Notes: generated by a model from the letters alone, not told the origin. DNA of 64,000 bases from Zanthoxylum bungeanum (GCA_019454045.1 SKCR01018427.1:1-64000); one strand, 5' to 3'. Positions 45,546 through 58,164 are shown, counted from the stretch's first letter. Program-made: numbers and translations.

Positions 45546-46961
45546 ATGGTACTGGGCAATCGCAGACGGGCTAATGCCACTCCATCTACATCAGCAATGA
45601 CAACTGGCCCTGGTGGAGTCTCTACTAGCACAGGTGAGTCCAGTACAGTGAAGGGTCAAGGACGCACCCGTGGCCTGGGGTTGGCTAAGTACGTTAAGGC
45701 CCACGGCCGTTTCCGGATTGAGATATCAGATGATGGACACAGTCAAGTCGGACAACATAATTCAGCGTTTAATACAGCCATATGAGCTACAGCTCGATAT
45801 GAAGCTCCCTAAAACTACGTTTTCTGGAGAAAGATACTGTGGGAGACGAAAATCAACCAGCTATTCTCTTCACTACTTGTAAGTTTTCGATATTGTTTGT
45901 TATTAATATTTTTATTTTATACTTATTTTTACTCGGTTGTTATTCATGTAGGAGTGGTTCGACTTCGATCTGACCAAAGTGAATGTCCAACAATATATTG
46001 AATACCACATGGGGAAAAGTTATAAAGATTATAAGACAAAAGTCCTGAAACCAATATTCAACGAACATGGACCTTCAGATGCTCCACAACACAAGCCTAA
46101 TTTTATAGAGGAGCAAGACTGGACATTCTTATGTGAGCTTTGGTCTACCAAAAAACACGAGGTAAATTTTGAAATAAACGGAAATTTATAATTGTCTTTG
46201 TTTTCGGTACATACAATGTTGGTAATGTAGGATAAATGTCACGCAAATACGGAAAATCGAAGTCACTTGCGTTTTAACCATCTTGGAGGTTCGAAGCCAT
46301 TTATCCAACATCGTGCCGAACATTCTGAGGTAAATATATCCTAACGTAAAATTTAACAGTTCATTGGTTTTACTAATGTGGAATAATATTGAATTTATTT
46401 TCTGTTTATAACAGAGTAGCAGAGATGAGGTGCAATCATTTTCAGATTTTTTCCGTGTGACGCATTACAATGACAAAAATAAATGGATAAATGAAGAAGC
46501 CGAACGCTGCTATGTAAGTTTCAGTTTTTAAAATAAAATAATTAATATTATATATGTTAATTTTTATCTCAAATTCTAATATTAACTTATTTTTTGAAAT
46601 AGAACGAAATGATGGAACTCCAACATCAAACTAATGAGACAGGGTCCGACTCGATACCAGATGAGCTGTTGTCGCAATTGGTTTTCAAGAATCAGAAAAC
46701 TTACAATGTTGGCCTAGCATTCGTAAGAAGCCGACGTCATATGCACGCACTACTGTTAATTCGGACAATGCCTCTCTTCGAGACGAGTTAGTCACCACCC
46801 GAGACAAGCTGAAGCAGACTAAGAGGAGCTACAACAGGTCAAGCTGGACCACGGGAAGAAGATAGAGCAGTTCGAACAGCAAATACTGCCTTTCCAACAG
46901 ATGTTGCAGGCCTCACTTAGTTAGGGCGCATCGGGCTCGAGCGTCCCCCCATCACAGTAGC
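45546..46961 (+). pseudogene. TnpA-like gene (plant transposase, Ptta/En/Spm type)
   Basis: It starts ATGGTACTGGGC right after an acceptor (TTTTTACAG). Residues RRANATPSTSAMTTGPGG lead to GLGLAKYVKAHGRFRIEI, then YIEYHMGKSYKDYKTKVLKP, NRSHLRFNHLGGSKPF, FFRVTHYNDKNKWINEEAER and a Gln/Leu-rich coiled-coil-like end. This matches the plant Ptta/En/Spm transposase family (PF03004), the second CACTA gene, which binds subterminal repeats. Introns with GT-AG ends: 45879-45951, 46162-46230, 46330-46414, 46514-46602. Breaks: a TGA at about 45783-45785, a stop at 46789-46791, and a shift needed to read EQQILPFQQMLQASLS (about 46870-46919), followed by a TAG. It may have been active until recently. Confidence 0.8.
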
Positions 46962-47177
46962 GATAAATTTTATATTTGGTTTTGTATAAATATTTTGAAC
47001 AAATAGTTTTAATATAATATGTTTTTTTTAAAAAAATTTCAATATAATAATTATTATAATATTTCGTATATAATATGTTATTAATTAGAATTTTTTCAAT
47101 TAAATTAAATATGAAATTAATTATTTTAGACCAAAAAGAAGTAAATTAATATTTTTTTAAAAATCAAATTTTTAACT

Positions 47178-47584
47178 ATTTTCGTCGAAAATTTCGACGC
47201 TAAAAGTTAGACTTTTACGTCGAAAATTTCGACGCTAATAGTTAAAAAAAAATACAACTGTAAGTATACATACATTACTTCTTTAATATACTATAGCGTC
47301 GAAACATATCGATGCTAAACGTTTGACTTTTAGCGTCGAATTATTTCATCGCCAAAGAGAACCTATAGCGTCAATAAAATTTCATCTAGCGTCGAAATAA
47401 ATTGGACGCAAAATATAGTTTTTAGCGTCGCATTTATTTATTTCGACGCTAAAAGTTATTCTCGTCGATATTTCGGCGTCCAATATTTGCGTCTAATTAT
47501 TTCGACGCTAATTATATTTTGCGTCGAAACTATGGATTTTTGCGTCGATTTGTTTCGACGCTAAAGGGTATAATTTTTGTAGTG
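47178..47584. repeat. right subterminal repeats and terminus of CACTA element 2
   Basis: Dense TTTAGCGTCGAA/TTCGACGCTAAA words end in CTAAAGGGTATAATTTTTG then TAGTG at 47584, the inverted counterpart of the left end. Confidence 0.9.
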
Positions 47585-47587
47585 AAA

Positions 47588-49608
47588 AGACAACCAGACG
47601 TTTTTAGCATTAGTACCATAGTGTAGGAAATATTACCAGACATATATGCCCGAGAGTTCTAGGCTTATAATTCAGCCGGTTCTAAATCACCATAACCACA
47701 AAGGTTACAGAACAAGGTCCCACCCTCCCAAACCTCGATAGACAACAGCAGTAGAGGTGGATCCTGATGATTGCCTCAAGATAATCCCGGAAATGAGATA
47801 AGGTATAGTGGAAAAAGATCTTCAGACTTGGTATGAGGCCAGAGTAAAGGTACGAGACCACCCCAAGTTATAGAATCAGAAAAGTTGTATAACGGAATGG
47901 TACAAAGATAAGAAATAGTCAAGTGACGACTGAGATACAAAGGAACCAATGTTAGACACAGTAATGGATAGAGAAAGGAAAAGATATCCTTTGGATAAGG
48001 AACTAGAGGCATAGACCACGGGAGTTCTTAGTCTAGCATAAGACCTTCAGATGCAGTTTAAGAATGAAATAAAGTAAGAGATAGTTCTGAGTAAAAGAGT
48101 TAAAGAAGAAGTTGATAAGATGAAGTACTACAGAAATAAAGTAGTAAACAAGTAACGGTTGAGATTCTAAGGAACCAAGATCTGATGAAGTGATGAGTAT
48201 ATAAAGAAAGAGGATATTTCTCAGAAAGGAAGACAGAGACATTAACCGAGAAAGTTTTCAGGATAAAGAAGAATAAAACAAAGATGATAATAATTCAAAG
48301 GGAAATGTGGAGATTGAAGCTATTAAAGTGTAACGATGGTAGTAGAAGAATCTCTAGTAAGAAAAAGGCAAAGTGTGTAACTACAAGGTTTTGTTGTATC
48401 AAAATACAACCAAAGATCCCTTACGTGTTAATTCCAGTAAAACACGTTAAGTACCCAGCCCCAAACTTAGTTGAACAAACCATTACGGGTTTGGGACAGC
48501 CTAAGCCATGGGTATGGGTGGTTGGGTAGATGTGCTGAATAGTACGGAATCAAAGAGAATAGCTGTTGCAGAGTTGCAACTAGTTTATGGGGTGAAATTT
48601 TAAGGTATGATATGTGTGCGTATATTTCAGTAATGACCCTTGATAGCACTAGACTTTGGAGAACAAGTCGTAAGGATCACCGAAACCAGACTTGCACTAG
48701 CAGTGAAAATAAGAGAATAAAAAAGAATGGATTATAGTCGGCACTGAATCGCCAACATCCCCGTCTACAGCAAGAGTGCAGTATAAGTAGAAATGTGCAT
48801 ACAGTTCAGCCTCGGTGAAACTACCAGACTTAACTTTCTTAATACAATTCATTAAATGAACAATAATATAGGACAATGTACAAAAGAAGTCAGACCCTAC
48901 GTTACAAAAATCCTAAGTTATTCAAATAAGCAGAGATAAGAAATGATAGAGAGGAACCAATAAACATTCTAGCATAGACACATGTACGTATGTACCTTCC
49001 AGGGTCAAATCCAAAGTAAAAGAGCTTTGTTAAAGGAAGCGCAAATACCTATAGAAATATAAGATCCGTAAGTAAAATTGGACAAGCTTTGTCCAATAAT
49101 TGCACAGAATATAAAAGGAGCATTGAATTCTTAGTAAATAGATTCTTATAATATACCTTCTTATGGAATATAAATAAGAAGTCTTGACAATCAAGAAATA
49201 GAAAGAATAGATGTAAACCACAAATCTTGTGTCATTTAGAACTGTTAGCTCATGCTGTAATGGGTTAGAATAAAAAAGTATAATGAAAGATTTAAGAATG
49301 AGGCTACTTGGTAAGGATTTTAGCATGACCGTAGTGTATAGTAATCAGCTGAAGCTATAAAAACAGGATAAAGAGTCCCCTCTCCTATTAAATAATTAAG
49401 AAGTACACGGTATGAAGTAGAAACCAAGTTAAAAGAAAGACTCAAGTGAGCATGAGTTAGTTTACAGAGAAATAAGAGTTCTAGTAAGTGAAACAAAGTG
49501 GTTTCGAGTATAAAGCCAGTTAATACTGATGATCTAGAGAGAGACCGTGTACCCGATGGTCAGTGGTGAGATTCCAAGTTTAAAAAGGATTCAAGGACGA
49601 ATCATATT
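47588..49608 (+). other. interior of the long-LTR Gypsy element, right part
   Basis: No recognisable RT, RNase H or integrase. The sequence is A/G-rich with short broken frames only. It ends in the phrase TTCAAGGACGAATC and the polypurine tract. Confidence 0.5.
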
Positions 49609-49623
49609 TAAGGGGGGAGAATT
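49609..49623 (+). promoter_or_regulatory. polypurine tract of the long-LTR Gypsy element
   Basis: TAAGGGGGGAGAATT directly precedes the TATAACG start of the 3' LTR (expected TGTAAC). Confidence 0.75.
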
Positions 49624-52093
49624 TATAACGATCGGTAGTTTTACTACATCATACAATGATACTATTACGTACGGGACAAAGCCAAATAAAATAAATTATG
49701 TTGAGACTCAAATATACGCATGGTATGATTTTGGGGACGATATGTTAATCCTTCGAGGTCCTGGGACGAGACTGTTTAGTGTCCCTTTTGGTCAGCCCAT
49801 TGGGCGTAACATTTTCTTTTGAACTCCGATTTTTATGAATTTTATATCGTTAGAAAGCTGAGACCGAGACCTACAACTTTCGCATTGAATATTTTCCAAA
49901 TTCGAACCAGATGCGGTCAAAATGCAAGTCAAAATCTGGATGAATAGTAATTTCGGACCCAAATGTAAAAAATCTCAAACTCTCTCAATTTTTCTACACA
50001 CTTCCATAATATTCTTAATATCATTTAAGCCCTAGTATAAAAAGGGTTCCCTATTCACAAATCTCATATTTTAGAAAAAAAAAAAGAGAAGAAAAACGTA
50101 AAGAATAAGAGAGGGAATGAGAAGAAAAATGGAGGAAAGAAGAAGAAGAAGAGAAGAAAATGAAGAAAAGAAATAGAGAAAGCTTGACAATCCTTGGAGA
50201 GTTTAGAGAGTAAAGAAAATTGAGTGGAAAAATGTAAGAAATCCATGACCCATTTCTTTAAAAATGGTGAGTTTGATGATTGATACTTGTATGGTGTTGT
50301 GAGCATAAGTATGATGATGAATGAGTGACTATTTTAGTTTTGAGTCAATAGAAAAGTTGGTAAACTTCATTTGTTAAAAATTGGTATAAATTGGTAAAGT
50401 GGTTGGAGTGAATTAAAGGTTAAATTATGGATAAACTGATGGTTAATGCAGGTAGAATGAAGTATAAGATGATGTATTGTATGTTGGTTTTTGGTTTGGC
50501 AGTGTGGATATAGAATGGATTTGGATATTTAAGTTTTAGATGAATTTAGGGAAGAAAAACAGAATCCTGGAAATCCAGGACGCGTCGCGACGCAAGAAGA
50601 AAATGGGTATTGCAAAATGGGCGTTACGGGTCGCTACACGTAGTCCTTCTGGCATCGCGATGCGAGACACGGAATCTGCCCAAAATCAGTTTTAAACCCC
50701 CAGTCCCACCCTAGCGCGTTAGAGGTCTCGTAACAATTCATATACATATTTTATATCAAAGTATAATTTTAATAAGCCTCGTATGTAAAACCTATGGATG
50801 TATCATGAAGTTTAGTTAGATATTAAGATTTATTTTACTATATATACTAATTAAGTTCTCTATCCTAGATTATCCTCAGGTATCGTAACTCTTTTCGATA
50901 ATGGATCCAGTACCAGCCCGATTCAAAAAACAGTGAGTGGACACTTCTCTCTTAAAGTTGATTTTGTTTATTGATTTATTATTCATATAAACCAAGATTT
51001 ACTTTTCTACTTTAGGGCATTAGCCATTTTATCATCAGTTTTGTTTTACTCAATATATTTGAGAAATAAATATTTTTCAGTACATGTATTGTGATTTCAG
51101 GGCATGAGGTAAAAACTCACCCCAGTATGTCACTTGAGATAGCTTGGAATTGACGGACAGAGACATGTGCACATGTAGAGGACTAGAGGGATGACGATAC
51201 GTCATGCCTCTAGATCATAGTTTCAGAGCCAAGATGATGACATAGGTTCGTGTACCTAGACTCCAATTCAGAGCTTGGGTGGTAGCATAGATCCGCACCC
51301 CCATTTCTAGTTTGTGGCTTGGGGGACGATGATACGTAACGCCCCAAGACCACCAGTTTCAGAGACAGTAATGGCATGCTTTGGGGGAGGGCGATACGTA
51401 ATGCCCCAAAGTCATGGATTTAAACTGCTGGCTACAATTAGGTGTATGGGGGGACGGTGATATGTAACCCCCTCATACATCAAGGTTTTTTTGATATAGA
51501 TCAGTTCAAAAACCAGAGTTTAGAAACAGTTTTCAGAAACCAGATTTTAGAAACAGTTTTTAGAAACCAGCATATCAAAAGTAGTTTTCAGAAAGACAAA
51601 ATTTTCAGAAACAAAGTTTTTATACAAAGATGTTTTTGGTACTATGGTTTTGAAACCAAAAGTTTTTACATCAGTTTTCAGTTTTCGTCCTTTCACTTAT
51701 ACCGGTCTAACCCCCACTCCAATTTTTGTATCTTACAGGTTCCTCACAGGACGAGCTCGGGAGGATGGATATTGATGCAGTCACTAGGGATGGAGTCCAC
51801 TAGTATGAGTCAGAGTTTAAGTGAAAGTCCAGTCTTAGTCAAGTATGAGTCATAGTTAAATATGAGTCATTTATTAGTTTTGATGTGAGTAGTCATTGTA
51901 AAATCAATTATTATCTAGTATAATAATTAATATTGAGTTGGTTTTCAATATTTTCGAGTTGGGCTACGGTCCCATACAATTAGTCAAATCAATAAAAGTG
52001 TATTATTATCAGTTATAAGTAATTAGTCAGAGGCTTATGGGGTTAGTACTGCAATCCCATGCCGGTAACATCTCCCAGATCGGGGATGTTACA
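49624..52093 (+). repeat. 3' LTR of the long-LTR Gypsy element
   Basis: About 2.47 kb, longer than the 5' copy. A TATA box TATAAAAAG lies at 50036. A segment absent from the 5' LTR (50975-51480) has four diverged copies of GGGGGACGATGATACGTAAC at 51190-51470. It ends GATCGGGGATGTTACA. Confidence 0.82.
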
Positions 52094-52995
52094 CCAACTT
52101 GACAAGTCATTCAAGATATCACCATGGTTCTTATCGCACTTATCACTCACCAATAAGAGGGGCTCATAGCCAAACCCTTAAATTGCTCATTCAACTCATG
52201 GCAACCACACTATATCACATAAATAATGATTAAAACACCGTTACCACGTGTAATATGAACACTCTACAACAATATCATGCTTCATTTCACCCAAAATATA
52301 CATATGGATTTCCTATCAACATCAACACAAACCCAAACCCTAGGTTTTATTTCAACTCAATCCATACCCAAATCATGATAATAATCACCAATCTAAGCAT
52401 GATTAACTCTCTAACTAACCAAAATCATGGAAAATAAATATGGGTCATGCTTGGGTTTCAACCTAAACTTGAGAAATTCATGCTAAAAAGAAACTTACTT
52501 GCTTCATTATCACTTTGGGGTACATTAAAATCATCCTAATCTTAACTTGATAGCAAGAAAATAGAGGGTTTTGGGTGTGGGGGTGTGAGAGAGAGATGAG
52601 AGAAATGAAGATGATGGCCTATTTATATGGCCATGAAATTCTAGATTTTTCTACCTAAAATTCGCAGGGTCGTTCTGAAATCACTCACACACTACACGAA
52701 CAAACACAATTTTACGAAGTCGCATTCGAACAACTATTGGATGTCACAAAAATGAAAACCATTTGGAAGGTTTCGCTTGAATGATTTGAAAAACTCTTCA
52801 CTAACGCGAACACTGATTGTGTTCGAATATTGGAACGAACGCAACACAAACATGATTCTGAAAATTTTTCCTACATTTTCACCGAACTCGACTTGTTTAG
52901 GGTCGGTCTATATAGAAACTCTACATGTGCATAAAATATTATATGTATGAACTGTATGACCATGATAGACATGCTAAAATGACCGGGATATTATA
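52094..52995 (-). mobile_element. probable Gypsy LTR fragment
   Basis: On the minus strand the right edge begins TATAATATCCCGGTCATTTT, close to the TGTAATACCCCGG start of many plant Gypsy LTRs. A TATA-like CCATATAAATAGG lies near 52620-52632. CGTTCGAA/GAACGCAACAC words occur at 52720-52850. The left edge abuts the long-LTR element, which may have inserted into it. No second LTR is in view. Confidence 0.45.
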
Positions 52996-53107
52996 GATAA
53001 AAATACACCCATTAAACCCCCATCATGAGATGGAATATGAAATGTGGTATAATATATATATTTTTAAAGAGAAAGATGGAGAGAGATGGGGAGATTAATA
53101 ATGTAAT

Positions 53108-54545
53108 GTGATGAATGCCCATAATATATATTTTCAAGTGTATTTACCATTGATTTCCCCATAAATTATGTTCTTGAATGTGTTAAATCTACTAATATTC
53201 ATCGTTTTATTATTTAGGATGTATTATATGAAGAATTGAGCATAAAATGGGTGAAAATATGAAATTTTTTATTTGCACTAATGACTTCCTAATTCGTGTA
53301 GTTTTCAGTATTTTAGTCATAATTTTCTCATAAGATGCCCAATCGAGGTGATTTGGTAATTTTGGAAAAAAGACTTACTTATCTACAACTTTTTAGTTTA
53401 TAGTAAGACGGAATTGGATTTTGCCTTAGTCAAAATCGAGGAGAAGTTGAAGAAGGTAATGCAATGTCGCGATATTAAGTAAGTCAATATTGCGACATTT
53501 CAAGTCAGAGAGCAAAACTCAATATTTCAACACCAAGTAACCTAATGTCACAACATAAACCGATGTTGCGATATTAGACCTCTGTGTCATGCCACCAATG
53601 CGAAAGACTTCAAAACTGAATAAGAACTTGATTTTTATGATATATATATATATATATATATATGAGGAATGTTTATGGGTATTTCAAAAATATTTTTTGG
53701 GAGGACAACAAGCCTATTTTGAGGCTAAAATACTTTCTAAACCAAACAACCATTCTAGAACAACCAAGAATAAAAAGATTAAATAAGGTTGAAGATCTCA
53801 GAGATTGAAGATTCACAACCTTCATGATTTATTTTCTTTATCCATTCTTTATTATATATTTTTTTTGTTTATTATATTGAACATGATGTTTTTGTTTATA
53901 TTCTTCATCATGAACTAGATCATGTCCTAAGATTGTAATGGAATTCAATATAAATTTTTGTTAATGGAATCTTTTACGATAGATTGTGACTTTCTATATG
54001 TGCTTTCTTTGCGTAATTTGTTCTATTGCTTGGATAATAATATAATAGTTGTGGTATATCCTAACGAACTTGAAAAAATTGATTTTGATTTAGCTTTGAG
54101 AATTGATAACGTATGATCTAATTCTATTGAAAAAATTTTCATACATGATAGGAATATACATGTAGGACATGCATATCCATAATTAGAATTTGATTGTAAT
54201 GAATTTATCTTAGATTAATTATCATATAAATGTAGGTAATTGAACTAAGTTGGGTGTTTCTACTCGACCTTTGGAAAAGACTTGTAGATAACTTTGTATT
54301 TTATATTAATAATTTATTATAGTTGATCAGTAATAAAGAGAATATAAATATTTAAGTGAAATTTGGGAAGAAATTATGATCTTAGATTCTTTTTATCTTA
54401 TTACCTTTTGTATTTGAATTTATTATTTACTTTACTTTTACTTTAGTTTGTTAGTTAATAGCTCTTCCTTAATAATCATTACTCTAAATATGATTAGAGT
54501 TGATAAAACTTTGATATTTGATATAAATAATAATTTCTTCGTGAG
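53108..54545 (+). mobile_element. probable Athila-like LTR, solo or fragment
   Basis: TGATGAATGCCCATAATATA at 53111 has the same general form as the start of the Athila-type LTR at 25018. The later part (CATCATGAACTAGATCATG, then Gly/Arg-poor AT-rich text with CTCGACC and a TTTATTTACTTTA stretch) follows the same general order as that LTR but with low identity. Both edges are uncertain and no partner LTR is present. A TA repeat lies at 53640-53663. Confidence 0.35.
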
Positions 54546-54554
54546 ATCGATATC

Positions 54555-54883
54555 TTTTTATTGTCGTGATTCTCTGATCACTATAAATTATCTTTAAGGA
54601 AAAATCAAATCTATTACTTACAAGAATAGAATTACAAGTGTTTAAATTCTTTACAAAAACCTCACTCTGTAACACTCTCAAAGCTTTCTACACTTGAAGC
54701 TTTATGTTTTTAGGATGCCCTAAGCTCATGAATGAGCTCTGTATTTATAATATACATCAAGCTCACATTTCAAAAGCTTAGTTGTTTGCTTTCTTCATAT
54801 TTCAACTCCACCGAAAGTTGCATTGGCAGCTTCTCATGGATGTTATGCAGCTGGATTCTGCAAGGTAGCAGCTAGATTTTACA
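54555..54883 (-). repeat. 3' LTR of Copia element 3 (partial, left edge uncertain)
   Basis: On the minus strand it begins TGTAAAATCTAGCTG right after the polypurine tract and has a TATA box TATTATAAATACAGAGC near 54740-54760. The far end is not defined because the other LTR lies outside the window. Confidence 0.6.
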
Positions 54884-54885
54884 AT

Positions 54886-54900
54886 TATCCCCCCTCAGCT
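54886..54900 (-). promoter_or_regulatory. polypurine tract of Copia element 3
   Basis: The minus strand reads GCTGAGGGGGGATAA, next to the LTR start. Confidence 0.75.
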
Positions 54901-55020
54901 GCATCTGTACAATTGTCTAAGTCTCTGCACAGATCTATCTTATCCCGAGTAACCACTTTCATTAACATATCAGCTGGATTCTCATCTGTATGGATCTTTA
55001 CTAGTCTCAATAGTTGTTTA
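54901..55020 (-). pseudogene. C-terminal end of Copia element 3 polyprotein (RNase H tail)
   Basis: The minus strand encodes QLLRLVKIHTDENPADMLMK and then VVTRDKIDLCRDL, the usual tail of Copia polyproteins, followed by the polypurine tract. Upstream coding resumes at 60629 beyond the inserted Copia element 2; joining the flanks restores the ...MDQQLL reading expected from relatives. Confidence 0.85.
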
Positions 55021-56796
55021 TGATGGAGTTGTTGCTTGAAGTGCCAATCTGAATTGTATATTTTATTATTTATTAATAAAATAACTATATTTTTCATTTC
55101 ATACCTCATTAATGGTATTATCATTGTGCGTATTAGATTGATGTATAGATATGCTAATGATATACCCCATTTCAAGGTGTTGGACGTCGTGCTGAAGATT
55201 TACTAGAGCTAATACACAACGATGTATATGGTCCATTAAATCACGCCAATCATGATGGTTCCACATACTTTGTGACTTTCACAGATGACAACTCTAGATA
55301 TGGATATGCCTATCTAATGAAACATAAGTTGGAAACATTTGACGAGTTCAAAATATTCTTAAACAAAGTAGAAAAACAAACTAGTAAATTCATCAAGTGC
55401 CTTAGTTCAGATGAGGCGTTGAATACATGAGTGAAGAATTCAAAAATTATTTAAGGGAGAATGGAATTCTCACCTAATATAGCCCACCAGGAATACCTCA
55501 ACACAATGAAGTGTCTGAGCGTAGAAATCGTACTTTCTTGGATATGGTGCGAACAATGAAGAGCTATACAGATCTTTCTTATTACCTTTGTGGTTATGCT
55601 TTACTAACTGTTGCCTACATACTTAATAGGATGCCATCGGTAGAAATCCAAGTCTTAAGCATTTAAAGATTTGGGGTTGTCCTGCATATGTTAGAATTGC
55701 GCAACGAGATAAACTAGCACCCATAGGATATAAATGTAGGTTCATTGGATATCCTGATAATTCCATGAGATATCAATTCTACGAATCTGAGCAATGAAAA
55801 GTATTTGTTGTTTGCTTTGCAACTTTACTTGAAAAGTAATTTTTTAGAGAAAGTGCGAACTGTATAGAGATTAAACTTGATGAGTTTGATCCCATCATTA
55901 AGGAACCTGAGATGGAACTAGAGATCTAACTAGGTGAAAGATCTACAACACATGTTCTACCTAAGTCGAATAGAATATCAAAGCCTCCTGAAAGATTGTT
56001 TTTAACATCTGATGTGAGCCTTGATGTTCTCGTCTTGGAGGAAATAGATCCGACTACGTATAAGAAAGCGATATTGGATATCGATTTGGGAAAATAGCAG
56101 GAAGCCATGAAATCCAAAATGGATTCAATGCATGCTAATCAAGTCTGGGACTTAGTTGAACTTCTTGAATGAGTTAAACCTATTGGCTGTAAATGGGTTT
56201 ACAAAAGGAAGCGAGGGCACGATGGAAATGTGGAAACCTTTAAGGCCCGACTGGTAGTGAAAGGCTACACTCAACGTCCTAGGATTGACTATGAAGAAAA
56301 TTTTTCACCAGTAGCTATGCTAAAATCTATTAGGATTCTTTTAGCCATTGCTACATATCACGACTATGAGATATGACAGATGGATGTGAAAAATACTTTC
56401 CCAAATGGATTCCTTGAAGATGATATCTATATGGAACAACAAGAGGGTTTCATATTCAGTGAGCCTTCAAACTTAGTTTATAAGCTCCAAAAGTCTATTT
56501 GTGGACTTAAACAGGCATCCCGAAGCTGGAATCGTCATTTTAATGAGACAATTAGATTATCTGGATTCATCAAAAACGAGGAAGAACCATGGGTTTATAA
56601 GAAAGTTAGTGGGAGCATGATAGTTTTCTTAATCTTGTATGTAGTTAACATCCTTATCATAGGAAATGATATAGGGATGATGCAAAGTGTGAAAGCCTAT
56701 TTTTGCAAGAACTTCTCCATGAAAGATATGCGTGAAGATTCTTATATACTAGGTATAAGGCTCTACCGAGATAGAGTTAGGAAGCTTATAAGGTTG

Positions 56797-57331
56797 TCAC
56801 AATCGACGTACATAGATAAGATGTTAGAAAGGTACAATTTTACTAACTTCAAGGCAACAAATGTACCTTTCCGATACAGCATACATCTTTTGAAGAAAAT
56901 GACACCTCAAACTGAGGAAGAAAGAGTTAGAATGTCTAACTTACCATATGCTTCGTGTATTAGAAGCATAATGTATGCTATGTTATGTACTAGACCTAAC
57001 ATCAGTTTTGGCATCAGTGTGACCAACAAATATCAATCTGATGCAGGTAATGATCATTGGACAGCCTTGAAACATATCCTAAAGTATCTCAAAGGCACCA
57101 ATGGTAAGTTTCTGAAATATGTAGAAAATAAGCTCCAAGTTAAGGGTTATACAGACTCCGACTACCAAGGAGATTCAGATGATAGAAAATCTACATCATG
57201 ATACATATTTACCTTTAACAGTGGTGCGATTAGTTGGCGTTGTTCAAAGCAATGATCAACAGCTGATTCCACAACTGAGGTGGAATTTGTAGCAGCTTCA
57301 GAAGCTACTAAACAAGCTGTTAGAAATTTTA
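56797..57331 (+). repeat. 535-bp tandem duplication in Copia pol, copy 1
   Basis: It begins TCACAATCGACG and recurs at 57332. The words ATTTTATCACA at the junction and at the far end suggest joining at the short match TCACA. Confidence 0.92.
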
Positions 57332-57866
57332 TCACAATCGACGTACATAGATAAGATGTTAGAAAGGTACGATTTTACTAACTTCAAGGCAACAAATGTA
57401 CCTTTCCGATACAACATACATCTTTTGAAGAAAATGACACCTCAAACTGAGGAAGAAAGAGTTAGAATGTCTAACTTGCCATATGCTTCGTGTATTATGA
57501 GCATAATGTATGCTATGTTATGTACTAGACCTAACATCAGTTTTGGCATCAGTGTGACCAACAAATATCAATCTGATGCAGATAATGATCATTGGACAGC
57601 CTTGAAACATATCCTAAAGTATCTCAAAGGCACCAATGATAAGTTTCTGAAATATGTAGAAAATGAGCTCCAAGTTAAGGGTTATACAGACTCCGACTAC
57701 CAAGGAGATTCAGATGATAGAAAATCTACATCATGATACATATTTACCTTTAACAGTGGTGCGATTAGTTGGCGTTGTTCAAAGCAATGATCAACAGCTG
57801 ATTCCACAACTGAGGTGGAATTTGTAGCAGCTTCAGAAGCTACTAAACAAGATGTTAGAAATTTTA
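57332..57866 (+). repeat. 535-bp tandem duplication in Copia pol, copy 2
   Basis: It carries a 126-residue open frame (57356-57736) repeating RT/RNase H sequence. About nine or ten substitutions from copy 1 are visible (for example RYNF to RYDF, CIRSI to CIMSI). It joins into the native RNase H end at TCACAGAACTTGG. Confidence 0.92.
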
Positions 57867-58164
57867 TCACAGAACTTGGCGTTGTGCCTAGTATTGGATT
57901 CGATCCTATTATATTGTGATAGTAATGGAGCCATCACGCAGGCTAAGGAGCCGATGGCACATTCCAATTCTAAACACGTGGAAAGGAAATATCACGTAAT
58001 TAGAGAGATTATTGAATGAAAAGACATAGTGGTCTTGAAGGTTCAAAGACAAGACAACATAGCAGACCCGCTTACAAAGACCTTACCTCCTAAGTTATTC
58101 GATAAATATGTGGAGGATATGGGACTATGGTACTATCCAGATTGGCACTAAGCAAATGAGAGTT

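Larger units (their letters stand above)
38728..47584 (+). mobile_element. CACTA (En/Spm) element 2, autonomous type, inactivated
   Basis: It runs from CACTACAATAATTATGGC (38728; duplicate end at 36016) to TTTTTGTAGTG (47584). AAA precedes both left ends and follows the right end, consistent with a 3-bp target duplication, though in A-rich DNA. Subterminal repeats built from TTTAGCGTCGAA lie at both ends (38745-39136 and 47178-47575). It carries two genes in the same direction: TNP2-type transposase (39576-43169) and a TnpA-like gene (45546-46961). This is the usual two-gene En/Spm plan, but both genes are frameshifted. It sits inside the long-LTR Gypsy element. Confidence 0.9.
31883..52093 (+). 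mobile_element. long-LTR Gypsy element with unrecognised interior
   Basis: Two related long repeats bound this element: a 5' copy at 31883-33695 and a 3' copy at 49624-52093. Both end in AGATGTTACA-type sequence. Directly after the 5' copy is TAGTATCAGAGC (33700), one base from the initiator-tRNA-Met primer site TGGTATCAGAGC. Before the 3' copy is a polypurine tract, preceded by TTCAAGGACGAATC; that phrase and the AAGGGGGGAGAA tract are typical of the end of plant Gypsy elements. The interior (33712-36015 and 47588-49608) shows no clear gag or pol. It is interrupted by CACTA element 2. The left LTR start is diverged or lost, so no target duplication can be read. Confidence 0.75.
55175..58152 (+). 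pseudogene. Copia pol (integrase, RT, RNase H), disrupted
   Basis: Integrase begins GRRAEDLLELIHNDVYGPLN, with TFTDDNSRYGYAYLMKHK. A shift near 55425 breaks RSDRGGEY-like sequence. The frame 55920-56100 has a Lys-rich linker. RT: KWVYKRKRGHDGNVETFKAR (56190), then the open frame 56380-57201 with MDVKNTFPNGFLEDDIYMEQ. The catalytic box reads YVVN (56638-56649) in place of YVDD, so both metal-binding aspartates are changed. RNase H has GYTDSDYQGD and, in the second copy, DSNGAITQAKEPMAHSNSKH (about 57920-57980), then IADPLTKTLP. The wording is like the Tork/Angela group. A 535-base unit (56797-57331) is repeated at 57332-57866. It cannot encode active enzyme. Confidence 0.88.

Noticed and set aside
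45107..45631. 174-residue minus-strand open frame
   Set aside because: It is the reverse complement of the GAT array (Ile/His/Ser runs), with no domain.
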